Below are positions 22,050-45,898 of a DNA stretch of 64,000 nucleotides, piece after piece. The position numbers and the translations under genes are program-made. The notes beneath the pieces are model-generated. The model did not search any database. It was not told where the DNA came from and saw only the letters and a list, made by a program, of their open reading frames with translations. The first letter of the stretch is position 1; every line of letters begins with the position of its first letter. Origin of the DNA: Dioscorea cayenensis subsp. rotundata (taxonomy: Eukaryota > Streptophyta > Magnoliopsida > Dioscoreales > Dioscoreaceae); the NCBI RefSeq assembly GCF_009730915.1, contig NC_052486.1, positions 20,303,589 through 20,367,588 on the forward strand, written 5' to 3'.

Positions 22050-24470
22050 TTTGACTATTGTTAAGGGACTTCGCTGAATTATGCTCAGTTCTCTACCTTA
22101 AAAAGTACATCAGGTATCACATCCCTATACTCCTCCAACATTGATGCACCTTTGTCCAAGACTTCAATCTCCTCATCAACCTTGACTTCTAATAACAATG
22201 CAATAAGATCTGTTGTCTCTCCCCCATTTTAATTCATACTTCATTTTTATGGTTGATAACAAGAACGCCTTATATTTCTTTAACTTAGTTTGCTTCACTC
22301 CATCAAGGAAGCAAGGGTTGCTTTCATCCATGATATAGATGTAAGGCATCATCGTACACTTTGCAAATGTGGAAAAAATCATTACTTAAGATGTCAAAAT
22401 CATCCAATGGAACCACTACAAGGTTGTAAGCCCACTACACTCTCTTACCTTTGGTGGCACTGAATGTGACATTCCCATAATCAACTGCACCTTAGAGTTC
22501 ACTGTCTTGATGCCACTTATGGTTTTTTCCAAAAGTTAGGCCTAACACAGTAAACATCTTTTCAAACACATAGTCGGGTGTTGCACTCATGTCTACCATG
22601 GCCTCAATAACTTTGCTATTTATCTCCACTTGACTATATAATAGCTAAAAAGGAGAAGAGTCGTTCATAGACCTGAAAGTGTTCAACAATTAAAGCAGTC
22701 AACTTGAGACAGAGGTTCGGAATCAATATCCAACGCTAAAACCGTCAGAAAGAGTTCCTCCTTTTCCAAATATTCATGAGTTTGATGAGGTCTGTTGTAG
22801 ATGAAACACCCCGTCAGCTTCAAACCTTTCCAAGATTATTCCTCCCAAGAACTAGCCTGATCCCAATGTTACCCTTACAGTTTCTCTGGGAAATCCTGCT
22901 TTACTGCCTTATTTTTCTTCTCCTTGGGTTCAACCTTTGCATTGCCATCTGCATAGGCAATGGCTATAGCAGCCACCAAGTCTTTTGCACATTATCTCGA
23001 CACTTGCAATTTAGCCCAACCTTGAGATAAAGTTGAACACTTTCTCCTTTTCCTACTCGTTCTTAGAGATGGCCTTTGCTACAATGTTGTGTTGCCTGGA
23101 AGAAACTGCTCCCGAAGATCCCTCTAAGTCTTCCTAGGATCGGCTTGACACCCCCCTCATAAAGAAACGTTTGGCTTGTGGCATCTTCCTAGATTCCCAG
23201 GTAAGTTTAATGACTACGTAAGGTGCTCGTGTCCAATACATTAATTTTCATTGAATTCCAAGCAAGTTTGATTCTCATGAGTTTTACAACCCAATGAAAT
23301 AATTGAATCAGGAAACCCTCATGAGTAGATGGTACTATTACATTCCTCACACAAGGGAATGCAATACCGTCCCCTATTAAAAACACTTAATAATTTAAAA
23401 ATATATATATTTTTTTATTAAGATGATTTATTTTATTTTTTAGTTTTAGAAAAATATATTAAGGGGTAGTTTCATCATTTTGTAAATGATACTAAGAACG
23501 AGAAGTTTGGTTATTATAACAATAAAAATAGGCACAGATAGTTTGCTTATTCAGCTATATAGAAATATGGAGATGAATTACTACGCAATTTGTTTTTGTT
23601 ATTGTTCAATGATTATATATAAGGTTATTTAGGTAATTCATAATTTAGTTGTATCAAATCCTCACTCATCCATACAACAAACCAAATAAATCAATATAAC
23701 ATATCCATCAAAGTAACTCCCATCTTTTGAATTCCTCGGCATCTAAACCTATAGTGGAGCGTCACATTCCATGAACCAAATAGACCTTAAACCGTCAACT
23801 TTTTGGTGAATTCTCCACCAAAGTTTTGCATTCCTCCTAAGCTACATGCTCACCAATGAAACTTGACTCTAAGACTTTTTCCTTTGAAACCATCATTGCT
23901 ATAGCCGACCCCATTAGTACTAATTCTTTGATGGCATTCAACTCCTCATCATACTAATCAAGCTTCTTCTTGAGGACTTTCCAGAAAACATGAATCCGAT
24001 TGGCTATTTCATCAAGTTTTTCCTCCATGAAGAGCACAAAAAGATGAAACATTTTCAACACAACCACTTCATTGAAACGATTGAGGTACCTTTCATCAAT
24101 GGCGCCAAAGGCTCACCATTGGAAAAGATGCCCACCACTTGCGCTAAACCTGTTATCTTTTTTTTATCTTTTTTCCTTTTCTTATCCTATGGCCTCACCT
24201 ATAGCTTAGATACCAACAAGCTTCATAAAAGAAATAATTTAAAAATGAAAAATAAGAAAATTTTGGGAAAAGCAATTTTTTCCTTAAATTTTCCAAAAAA
24301 CATCCAAGGGAAAACTCACAAGGCATTTTTGGATGAGCTTGGATCTCTTCCAAGGTCTTTGAGGAAGCTTGCAACCCTTCATGGCCATGAAGTCCTCCTT
24401 GTTCAAAATTAACCACCTCGCCGTCCACCAAGACATCTTCTTCTTCAATTTCGCCAACAACGGGCAGTGA
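22050..24470 (-). mobile_element. Ty3/gypsy chromovirus relic: gag, protease and start of reverse transcriptase
   Basis: Read on the - strand, from right to left. Near 24431 a gag-like start MVDGEVVNFEQ. At 23800–24140 acidic/basic coiled-coil-like sequence (MEEKLDEIANRIHVFWKV). At 22940–23080 the gag words EKEKVFNFISRLG and VAAIAIAYADGNAK. At about 22560–22640 an aspartic protease core reading NSKVIEAMVDMSAT, where the catalytic D-T-G of the family is changed to D-M-S. At 22300–22390 the FDV-x-x-x-x-DFF spacer and PYIYIMDESNPCF, and at 22050–22200 EVKVDEEIEVLDKG then LEEYRDVIPDVL, which begins the RT module. It is opposite in direction to the integrase relic beside it and lacks most of RT and RNase H. 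Confidence 0.65.
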
Positions 24471-24479
24471 TGAGATGAA

Positions 24480-25629
24480 GAAGAAAATGAGTGATAAGTA
24501 ATAAATTATAGTATATTTTTATTAGATCTAGGTTTCATTTTCTTAGTTGATCATGCATCTTTCTCCATGTTTATGATTCAAATTTCACTCTTTTAGTTTA
24601 AGTTACTACCTTTCATCAATTTATATGCAAATAAGTGGAGTTTAGTCTTTATTTGATACACGAGTGACCTGTGGTAGCTACCCCACCCATGGATCATGGT
24701 GTAGAAATTTAAAAAGACTCAAACCCTAGAAAAAGCACAACCCGCTCATGCCAGCTAACATAGCCGTGGATCTTTGCCGCCATCGCAACCCTAATTTAAC
24801 TCTCCTCAATATAAAGCCAAGAAAAGGATTTTTAAAAGCATCTTTTGACTACGAGAACAAGAATACGATTTCTCTAAGAATTGGGAATCATTTAAAGCTA
24901 TCCAAAAAGATAAAGATTACAAAGATCAAGGAAAAGATTCATCAATCTACAAGAACATCAAGCGTGGAGGATCAAGAGTTTCTTCTTTCTCATTCTTTGA
25001 TTTATTCAATGTTTAGATCTATGGTTGATATGAACCTTTTAACTTATAAATTGAACATGAGCGAGTACGTCTTTTGTTCTAGGATAGGGATTGACTATGT
25101 ATTGACTTCTATTTTTCGTATTATTGTTTATTTGCTTTTGATACAATTTTATGCTACTTAATGCTTGTGCATGAGTTGGGCCCCTCATATTTGCATAATT
25201 TTAGATACCAAAAGATGGACCGAAATGTGAACTAAGATGTTGAAAACCTTAGAATTGAACCTGAAATCCTAAATTATGATTTCTTAAGGATTACTGGATG
25301 TCATAAAACTTATAGAATCTAATAAGATTCAAAAACCACGAAAGTAGGAGTTCTAAATTAGATATCTCGCTATATTCTGAAAGGAAATAGGGAGTAATCT
25401 AAGGCATTCCACCTTCAAAACAATTGCACTTAATCAAGAAAAAGTCAATGCGAAGTCTTTTATCTATCATTGTGGTGAACCTTAATCCTGGAAACCCTTG
25501 CAATCTGAATTAATCATCTAAACCATTAGTAGCCCTAATTGCAAGAAATTGGTAGTTAGTAACAAAGTCCTCAGGGAAAAGATATTTAATTTACTACTTG
25601 AACGATCCGTGCACTTGCGGTACACATCA
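24480..25629 (+). repeat. 5' LTR of the Athila-like element (left edge uncertain)
   Basis: Non-coding region immediately before a tRNA-Asp-type primer-binding site; ends ACACATCA at 25629. The last 330 bp (25300–25629) are clearly related to 38900–39300 in cofactor D intron 2, sharing AAATTAGATATCTCGCTATA-like, ATTCCACCTTCAAA-like and AACAAAGTCCTC words. The left edge near 24480 is a guess from where chromovirus gag ends. The open frame 24748–25161 lies within the LTR and has no protein resemblance. Confidence 0.55.
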
Positions 25630-25635
25630 AGTTTT

Positions 25636-25653
25636 TGGCGCCATTGCTAGGGA
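25636..25653 (+). other. Retrotransposon primer-binding site (tRNA-Asp type)
   Basis: TGGCGCCATTGCTAGGGA differs at two positions from the widely found plant site TGGCGCCGTTGCCGGGGA, complementary to the tRNA-Asp 3' end and used by Athila and Tat elements. It sits 6 bp after the LTR end. Confidence 0.75.
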
Positions 25654-25849
25654 CTTTGCTTGTTGATATTGATTAAATTTGCAATTTGATTAAATTAGAC
25701 ATTTTATTTTTATATTATTTTACTTTATTTTTGTCTTTGTAGGAGGTTATTCCTTGTATGCTAAGATCGAGAGGTCTTGATAACCTTGTGGAGTTAGATC
25801 CTGAAGTCGAGCGAACCTTTTCGAATTAGAAGACAATATCAGAGAAAGA

Positions 25850-28330
25850 AGAAACCTCAAGAATTACAAACCCCAATCATGGATGATAATAATAAAAATT
25901 TAAGGAACTTTACTGCACCAAATATTCAAGGATTACACTCAAGCATTACAAAACCCACAGTTGAAGCACATAACGTGAATTGAAGCCTACACTCCTCTCC
26001 ATGGTTCAACAAAATCAGTTTAGAGGCGCACCACCAGAAGATCCCAATCTATATCTTTCAGTCTTTCTAGAGTATTGTGACACTTTGAAACTTAATGGAA
26101 ATCTCCATAGATGCTATCAGACTAAGGTTGTTCCCCTCTTTAAAGGCAGAGTTAGGGCATGGTTACATTCACTTCCTGCGAGATTTACCACAACATGGGA
26201 TCAGTTATAGCAAGCCTTCCTCGACGGATACTTCCCTCCGAGTAAGACAGCTCAGCTTCGGAATCAGATCACTAATTTCACTCAAAAGGAAGAGAGGGTC
26301 TTTATGTGACGCCTGGGATAGATTTAAAGAATTATTTAGGTTATGTCCCCATCATGGACTCGGAAATGGTTATTAGTGCGGACCTTCTACAATGGGTTGA
26401 GTTATAACACCAGGATTACAGTGGATGCTGCTTTGAGAGGAGCCTTGATGAACAAAAATGTGGATGAGGCCTACGATCTGTTTGAAAACATGGCTCTTAA
26501 CCATTATCAATGGTCAAATGAAAGAGGTATTGAAAAAAAGGTTCCAGGGATATACAATGTAAATACTTTGGACCTCATCACTGCACAAAAGTAGATGCCT
26601 TAACTCAGAAATTTGATAGAATAAACGTGAATGAAGTTGGAGTCTCTAATGTTTCATGTGAGATCTATGGATGTATAGGGCATAGAGCTACAGAATGTCA
26701 ACTTGGAAATTTCATCCCTCAAGGTCCATCAGTGGAACAAGTTAGCTTCATTAACAATTTCAATCAGGGGGTTCAGGATGATCCTTTCTCAAATACTTAT
26801 AATCCTAGCTGCCACAATCATCCAAATCTTTCCTATAGAAACCCCCAAGGTCAAGCAGGCCCCAACAACCTCAAACAACCTCCAGGATTCCAACCTAGAC
26901 CTTCCAATCCTCCATAGCTTCAGAGGTCAAATTTAAAGCCTATATTGGAGAATTTCGTGGCAAATCAAAATAAACAGTATCAGCTTATAAGTGAACAAAT
27001 CCAATAGTTGTCCTCCAAGGTAGAATCTTTAGCCACCCACAATAAGATGTTGGAAACTCATATTACTCAACAAGCAAGTTTTTCATCAAGACCTCAGGGC
27101 ATATTCCCCAGTAAACCAGAAATTAACCCGAACAAGTAGTGCCATGTTGTGACCCTGAGGAGTGGCACATAGTTGGAGGATCCAAAAATGAGGAAAGATA
27201 TCAATCAAGGTATTGAAGCAGAGACAACAAAAAAAGGCAAGCTACCATGTGCTGAATTGAAGACAAAAATAAGGCTATAGACAATGAAGAGGAAGAATCC
27301 AAGTATATCGCACCAAGGCCTTACATGGCGCCTATTCCTTTCCCTCAACAATTAGCTAAGACCAAACTTGATAGAAGATTTGGGAAGTTTCTAGAAGTTC
27401 TAAAAAAGTTATACATCAATATACCCTTCATAGAAGCTTTGTCACAAATGCCATAATATGCTAAGTTCTGGAGATATTGTCCAAAAAACAGAAATTTAGA
27501 GGAATATGAAACTATATCACTGACTGAAGAATGTAGTGCTTTGATCCAGAAGAAATTACCTCCAAAACTCAAAGACCCAAGAAGCTTCTCCATTCCTTGT
27601 GAGATTGGCAATGCAAATTTTGAACGAGCATTATGTGATCTTGGAGCTAGCGTTAGTCTCATGCCTTTGTCTGTATGCCAAAAGATGGAAATGGGCAAAT
27701 TCAAGCCAACTACAATCATTTTGCAATTGGTGGACCGCTCTCTCAAGCATCCGATAGGTATCCTTCAAGATATGCATATTAGTATGGGTAAGTTTTTCAT
27801 AATTTTATTGTGTTAGAGATGGGAGGAAAATTCTCAAATTCCCATCATTCTTGGTAGGCCATTCTCAGCCACTGCAGGTACCATTATTAATGTTAAACTT
27901 GGCAAAATTTCTTTAAATGTTGGTAATGAAACGATTGACTTTGATTTGTCCAACCCCACTAAACAATCTTTTGTTGAGAATTCGTGTTGCAGGATCGACA
28001 CACTACATCAAACTTACAGACAAGAAATGCCAAAGCATTGCTTTAGTGATGACGTTGGTGAACGTGAGAGATCATTGGAAGCAGAAACCTACCAACATCT
28101 CAAAATGCTAATATTGAAAAGCTAAGGCTAGGTTCCATGCCAAATATTTCTAAGGAAGAGAAAGCTTCACAGGTAAAACACAAACTTCTTCCTTCAAGCC
28201 TCAATGGATGGGTAAGTACAATTAAAATAATTCCTAAACTTCAAATTCATGAGCTTGACAAGTTAAAACTAAATTCTTTATGAGAATGCTAAGACTTACA
28301 AGGAGCAATGAGATAGAGAAAGTGGTGGTT
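25850..28330 (+). mobile_element. Athila-like Ty3/gypsy gag–protease relic with internal deletion
   Basis: Gag is spread over three frames: QFRGAPPEDPNLYLSVFLEY (25980–26210), AWDRFKELFRLCPHHG (26095–26376) and FYNGLSYNTRITVDAALRGA (26343–26594), the retrotrans_gag fold seen in Athila. A zinc knuckle at about 26645–26700 reads CEIYGCIGHRATEC, with the second Cys replaced by Tyr. The protease (27541–27816) has the Athila-type active site CDLGASVSLMPLSV. Then, at about 28240–28320, sequence similar to the end of integrase (LKLNS, ENAKTYKEQ) appears almost at once, so reverse transcriptase, RNase H and most of integrase are deleted. Several stops. It cannot be autonomous. Confidence 0.75.
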
Positions 28331-30540
28331 GGGGTTAAGTCCATGATTAAAAGAGGGGAAAAAAAACCAATCAAAGACGAATGTCCCCTCAAAAAAAGAC
28401 TTAGAAAGGGGAGATATTAGGGGATAGAATTAAAAGCAAGTATATATGACACCAAAAGTGTCACAAAGACATCCAAACCCTTTAGAAAACTTCTCAAAGT
28501 ATAAAAAAAGAAGATATCTATGGTCGTACTAACTCTCCCTTTGGACTTATTCTCAGCTGAACACAAGCTTAGATTACAAACATGTAATGAATGTCACAAG
28601 GCGTCTAGAAAGAAAAAGAGAGAAACCAAGCAATCCCGCATAAAGGCACAAGTGGTTTTTCAAGGCCTGTACCCAATTTTTCTCTAAAGTGTGTGCAAGT
28701 GTATTTGCAACTCTGACTTGATCACCTTTACAATTATGGACCATTGCATAGAATATTCCCTAACATTTATAACAGATCACACATATAACCATTGCATATG
28801 CCTACGCACACCTAACCCATACATCCATGCATGGGTGCCCACCATGCACGCTTGGTTTCATTTGGCCATTACAATCTAGCAATTAACCAGTGCACTAACA
28901 TAACGCCCAAAACAAACTGGAACCCTCAGTCTTCTCTCTTGTCCAAGTCACAGACATGCAATACTCTTTCCTTGTCAAAGCCACGCTCTACCACAACTTC
29001 TCCAACCAGGGATTATGAAGTTTGGTGCCCCAGACAAGTTTGCTTCTCGGGTGTCTCAGCACCTCCAAGGGCCTCCTTATATAGGTTCCTTCTCATAGGG
29101 ATACCTCGTCCAAGTTAAGGATCATTATGAAGAGGGTCTTAGACATGTTACATCCAAAGAAGCAGCACCAATAATAGGAACAGTCCAGCATATCATGAAA
29201 GAAAACTCCAAATTATTCAAAGATCTTATCAATGTTGTTTTCATGATTTGCCACTTATACACAAGGTTCAACATGCTAATAATTTGGTCATTATCTCATA
29301 TCATCATTTAAATTATTTGGGTGATGGAAGAACAAGCCATGATTATATTATACATAGATTTTTTTTTTTTATTTATTCAAAGTTTCAACATCAAATCTCT
29401 TTAAGAAGCAATTCACTGGCCAGAGAAAGGTTTCCTAAACCAAAGAGTATGATGCAAAACAAGTTCTGATGCTATTATTAACATGATTTATGTTTAGAAG
29501 TTGTCTAAGGATTAAAATTGTGGGTTGATAAAATTAAATATCAAGGTATTTTGGTCCAATGAAATGTGCCAAATTTAGTGGGTTTGTTTTGTATTCTTTT
29601 CTAGGTTAAAGTATATCAATAAGTCAAGAAGTCTAGCTAAATTTTAGTCTAAATAAGTTTCATCTAGTTTATCGAGTTTATTTGTATTAAAACTTCACTT
29701 GGATAATCTCTTTGATATCTACAGAAGAGTGAGGGCTATTTTCTAAGAGATTCGTCGATGGTCAATGAATGAATTCAGTTTTCTTAGCTTTATGCTATAT
29801 TTTGAAGTGCAATTGTCTTCTCTTTTTAAGTCTGGTTGTGGTTGCGCAGATACTCTAGGTTTTTGATGATTTAGTGAGTGATTGCCTAAGTTATCGCCAT
29901 ATGTCATCAGATGTGAGAACTTTGGCTATGCAAATGAAAAAATGCCTTCCATCTTCCTAGTAAACCAGATGAATATAACAACCCTTTGAATATCAGGCAC
30001 AATCTCAACAATATTATCTAATATTGACAAATTTAAGTTAGTTTCATCTGATTCAAAACCTTCCCTTATGAACAAGGGGCATTCCTTGAAAAGCATCACT
30101 CACATGTATTTAAGTTGTGACAATATTTCCTCTGCGTCCTTTTAAACATGATTAATCAATGAGATGCTATTTTTTTATAATCCTATGAAAAATACAAAAA
30201 GGTGACAACTAGGAAACTCCACAATGGTGGAGAGAGACACAAGCAAAATGTACTGAATCTCCTCCCAACCATGTAAGAAAATTGCTATTTGTTAAGGCAA
30301 TGCACACAGGAATTAGGTAAAATAGTCTATAACCAATTAAAGAAATTAATCAAAGCACAAACTATTTCGGAACTGATTTAGTAAACATTTAGACAGGACC
30401 TACAGAAAAACAACCATAGGAATAAATAAAAAGCAAGCAGAAGAAGTCCCAGTATAAATGAAATCAACAATCAACATGCAAGCCCAAAAACTGTCATGCA
30501 TAACAGGAAACTGTCAGCCATCAGGCGGTAAAATACTGAC
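28330..30540. other. Retroelement 3' debris and spacer; no gene recognised
   Basis: Probably the 3' non-coding part of the Athila-like element followed by AT-rich spacer. No env-like frame or LTR is recognisable. I searched here on the - strand for the next exons of cofactor D and found none. Confidence 0.45.
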
Positions 30541-41068
<10,528 letters not shown>

Positions 41069-41069
41069 G

Positions 41070-41070
<1 letters not shown>

Positions 41071-41106
<36 letters not shown>
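41071..41106 (+). repeat. (CGG)12 repeat in the 5' leader of cofactor D
   Basis: Twelve CGG units end 2 bp from the start codon (41066–41068). On the coding strand this is (GCC)n, which would read as poly-alanine if an upstream in-frame start were used. The family start MDAR just downstream and lack of an upstream plausible ATG favour an untranslated repeat. Confidence 0.9.
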
Positions 41107-41275
41107 AGAGCTCCTCCTCCGGTGAGCGACCGCGCCGCAGAGGTTCGAAGATCTTCAGCACTTCAGCGCTGTAATAAATTTGGGTTTTTTGTTTCGGTTT
41201 TGCCCCTGTTTTTTTTTTGGTTTTATTATTTTTATTTTTATTTTTATTTTTATTTTGAAATGGCTTATCAAGCAA

Positions 41276-44200
41276 TATACTAATTGATATTGTTATAAAA
41301 ATAAATAAAATAAGGGGGGAATTATTTTTATTTTTATTTATTTATTTATTTATTTGTTAAAATGAGAGTAGGTAGGCCGTTAAAAAAAAACATGAGCATA
41401 CACTAGCTTCAGTTGAGCAAGTAGAGACAGGGTTCATTATAAATAACATATTATTTATTATTTATGTGCTTAGAATTTTATTAAAAAATTTTAAATAAAA
41501 TAAATAATAATAAATATTGGGGGATTTTTAAGTGGTATTAAATAAAGTAATTATTTAAATAGCACTCACTAGAAAATATTTATTAAATTAATATTATACA
41601 TGAATATTAGCCCGTGAGACCCCTAACATTTCCTGTTTCTCTTTGGCTCTTGTATATTATTAAAATCTATGGGAGTTCAATAAAAAGTTATGTTGATGTA
41701 GTTTTCATATTTTTTGTTAAGAGATTTCAAGTTTTGATTACCATAGCTTTAAAAAATAAATAAATAAATGAAAACTATATATATATAAAGTCCAAATAGT
41801 TTAAAAAATCAAAAATTATACATAAATATTCAATGATGAAAAGCTCTAAAAATAATATAGGTGTCAATGAAAAATTTGAAACAATGTAAATAATTAACGG
41901 ACGTATCATAATTATTATCTATCAACTTAAATAATATATGACCCTTTAAAAAAACCCACCGAAAAAATAAAGAATAAGAAATTGATGAAAATCACAACCA
42001 AAAAAATTCAAAAACATAATCATTTCAAAAAACGCTAATATTATGAGAAAAAAATAATAGAAAAAAGCAAGTTTTTTCCTTGCAAGTTATGAGAAGGAAT
42101 GCCCAAATATGACCCTTTTTAATAATAGTTTGTTATGATACAACATTTGCTATATTGAAGAGAGTCATAATCGAGATTGTAAGTAACATTATCATTTTCA
42201 TGCTCTTACAAGATTAATGTATCGAACCAACAACAATCTCGAATATAAATCATGTTTCTAATGGAATATGTGTGATTGAACATGTTGAACATGCACATGA
42301 TGTTTCTCCGCTTGATCATAATAAATGAAGTGAAAGCTAATTGCAACATCCTATATGCGACTATGGAAAACTAAGTGTTTGTATAAATATGTTGTGACAA
42401 CATTATTACAAAGGAAGGTTAATATCTTAAGTAGATGAAATCGAATTTCACTTCACTATGAAGATAATCTAATGTACTGTAGCCATAGCATCAATTGCTT
42501 TGTAATTTACTATGGTTGATGACCAAGCTATTGCTTCTTTCAAGACTAGCTAATGAAATTATTACTATGAAAAATAATTATAAGCAAAGGCAAAATAGTA
42601 ATCATCAACCTTACTTACCTGATCAACATTTGAGTAGATTTGAAGTGAGATTACTTGTGTTAGGTTGAAGAAGCAAGTCATGAATGATTGCATGCTTTAA
42701 ATAGCAAGAATATGCTTACTAACTTACATGTGTTTAAGAGACAAGAGGTACACTTTTTAGGAGTATGTCCTCGACTGCCAACGAGAATACTTATATTAAG
42801 GTATTTTAGTTTTGTATTATGTATTCTTGTTATTATTAATAATATGTATTTATTTTGATGTTCTTATAAATATTGTGCTAGCATTTTATTAATTGTTAAT
42901 AGTCATTGTATGTTAAGTTAGGTCTTCTACTTCTTATGGATGAGAAGAATGGCACTATAAAGGTTTAGTACTTATGTACTTAAATAATTTGCAAATCAGA
43001 AAATCTTTAATTATGTGTTGAAGATTTGTAAAGATTTGTATGATATATATTTTAAGAAAGAGTGCCAGTTGAATACTATGAGATAGTATGAGCATATGTC
43101 ATAGATACATCGATGGGATCGGCGTATTTGAACATGAATTATAACAATCCAATTACATAGGTTTATACTTTGACTGCCAATAATTGGGATTATTGATTAT
43201 GATCATATAAGTAGACCTTAGACCTGAGATATCATAATCATGATATGCTTATGATGTTTAGTTTATTACTAGAGTAGTTAGGCCTAATTTACCCTTTGGT
43301 GGGGTGAATCTCGAAGTGTGGCTATGTTAGTTAAACAAGTAGTAGTTGTGAGTTATCATGAAAAAGGAAATCATTATCTTCAAAGTAAACAAGTTAGTAT
43401 TCTATATCCTATGTAGATGAGATTAGAAGACATTAGACGAGGCAGTCAAAGTAATCATCTGAGACACAAGGGGTGGTTAGTAGAAGCGGAAGGAGGAGGG
43501 TCAAGGGGGTGCTAGAGCACCCCTTGGCCTCAGCCAATTATATATATATATATATATATTCATGGATTTTGTTAAAGAGGATGAAGTACTTCAAAATCCT
43601 AGCCCATTGGATGAAGTAAAATTGTAAATTAAGCTAGGATTTTGTGTAAGTTTAAATTTTGATCGAAGTCAAGTAATTAATCAAAATTATAAACACTTAC
43701 AGACAAAAGTTGCTTTTGTTGCTCATGACGTTTAACATATTTGGTGAAGTTTATATAAATATGATTCCTCACGAATCCTAGATATAAGAATTCTATTCCC
43801 TGATTTCTTTCTCCTTTGAATTTTGAGGTGTGGGACCTTTGTTCAACAATAAAAGATTTAAGACAATCCAAAGAACAAATTTGGCACATCTAGAGGTAAT
43901 ATTTAGATATTTTTATAATAATTTAATTAAATTAAGGTGTTCATCAAATTGTCTAGTTGATATCAAGAAATTTCCCCCATGCATCCGATTGTTTTGTATA
44001 TTTTGTGATGTTTTCGAATTAACAACATTAACTTAGCAAGCTTATGAGTAGAGTAGGATAGATCAAAACCACTAATGTTAAGATATTGAAGTATCCTAAC
44101 AACCTATTAATATAATTTGACATTGGTTATATACAAACCATCATGAAGTGATACTGACTCCGTTGTGAATAATAGTATAGATAACTCCTATGTGTCATTA

Positions 44201-45070
44201 GAAAAAAAAATTGATATGAAATTCAAAAATAAACTTATGCTAGGTGAACATCAAGATACCTGAATATGTTGTCACCTAGTGGCGGATCCATAAATTAAAC
44301 ATACTGGGAACTTCTTTGGAAGGGGGACTTCTTTTTTAAAGATTGAATTTTTTCTCTTTCTATATATAATATATAATATACATATAGATAATATTAATAT
44401 TTCTAAAACCCTGGGGTGGTGGCCATCGCTCCCCCTTGGTGTCACAATCATGACCAAAAAAATAATGCATCATGCTAATGTTTTTGTTGGTAAACATATG
44501 AGGCACTCAACAAATAATTAAATTAATATCAGAAAGAAAGTGTCTTAACTTATTGCATTTAGGAGAGGGTACATGAGGAAGACCATGGATAAATTTGCAC
44601 ATGCCGTAGACATATAGTGATGATGATTTATGCTTATCAAACATGAAGGTTGTTTTATGAAATAGCATCTTATCGAGTGCACCATAAGGAATGCCTTGTC
44701 AACATCGAATTACCTCAAAAGCCACTTGTTGGTAATAGTAACAAAATACATCAGAGCTTGAAGAATATGGTTGTATGACTCTTTGTGTATTGATCTAATC
44801 ATGTAATGTTTATAAGTCATTACAATGATCTAAAATTGAAAGTTATCTATGCAAAATGTGATCATAACAAGAATAAAAGTTCATCATAATAAAATATTTA
44901 ATAAATTCAAAAAAATTGTGATTGAGATTTTAGGGTTGCAATTTGCTACAAATAACTAGCATACTTGTCATCTTTAGAGTTTAGATTGGACATAGATTGA
45001 TCTTAACATGTGTTGTTAAGAGATGAGGAGGGTGTGACAAGTCATAAATCTGTTCGAGGCATCAGTGATC
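41276..45070. other. AT-rich spacer between cofactor D and HOP with hAT fragments
   Basis: No gene. At 43488–43535 there is a reverse-complement piece of the hAT family at 11426–12284, with AAGGGGGTGCTAGAGCACCCC matching its sub-terminal hairpin. At 44278–44450 a second family fragment begins AGTGGCGGATCC. Neither has both ends or a target duplication. The rest is unrecognised. Confidence 0.5.
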
Positions 45071-45077
45071 CCTTCAT

Positions 45078-45320
45078 TGTTGAAGCATTGAGTGTTTAAG
45101 AAGCTTTTGAGCTAGATAAAAGCAAAACCTGGTCTTAGACAGTGGTGGAATCGGATGCTCAGGTTGTTTTTCAAATGATGAATGATAAGTCATCATTCTC
45201 CATTTATTTAGGTTTACTAGTAAATGATCATTGACAAATTAAGGCTACTATTCCCATGTATGTTAAGAGATCTGCTAATCAGGTTGCCTATTATTCCATT
45301 ACTAGGATGCTCTGCTTCTA
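45078..45320 (+). pseudogene. LINE-derived RNase H-like (RVT_3) fragment
   Basis: The + strand frame reads EALSV, stop, EAF, then VVESDAQVVFQMMN and IPMYVKRSANQVAYYS. Plant LINE RNase H domains have the same order: E-A-x-A-x-x-x-A near the start, V-E-x-D-S/A-x-x-V-V, and V-x-R-x-x-N-x-x-A-H. The final His of the family is Tyr here, and there are two stops. A dead fragment. Confidence 0.6.
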
Positions 45321-45898
45321 CATCAAACTCAATTGTGTAGGAGTTGTATTTATCTTCTTTTATTTATCATGTTTTTGTAATTGACTTACAGTTTTTAAAA
45401 TTAATATCCTCGATTTTTGGTGTGTTTCGATTAAAGGATAACATTGCGTTTGAGTTTAAGAGAATATTTCTTATAATTTTAGATAAAAAAAATTATCTTA
45501 ATTAAATACTAATACAAATTAAATATTTTTAAAATTTAAATTTCACTTTTCTCATATAAAAATAAATATTTATTCATATTAATAATTTTTAAAAATTAAC
45601 TATTAATTTTAAAAATGGATAAACCAACTGTTAATTGTATATATATATATATTTTTTTAAAAAATAAATTTTAAAAAATAAAAATAAAAACAATCTTTAT
45701 ACAAAGTTGAATGATCGAATCAGTGATACTGTTTGCTAATCTTGATGCACTAAGCCCAGGGTTCTCCCGAAGCTTCGAGAACCAAATTCCTGGAACTCTC
45801 GCGCACGCACTTTTAAAACCCATCTCTTTCTCTTCCCAAATCCAAAATTCTATCAATTTAGGTCTGCGATAACAGAGCTCAGTAGGGTTTCGAGATCC

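Noticed and set aside
23990..24412. 140-codon + strand frame
   Set aside because: Antisense to the chromovirus gag relic; composition is low-complexity and it has no family features.
24748..25161. 137-codon + strand frame
   Set aside because: Lies inside the Athila-like LTR, just before the primer-binding site, and resembles no protein.
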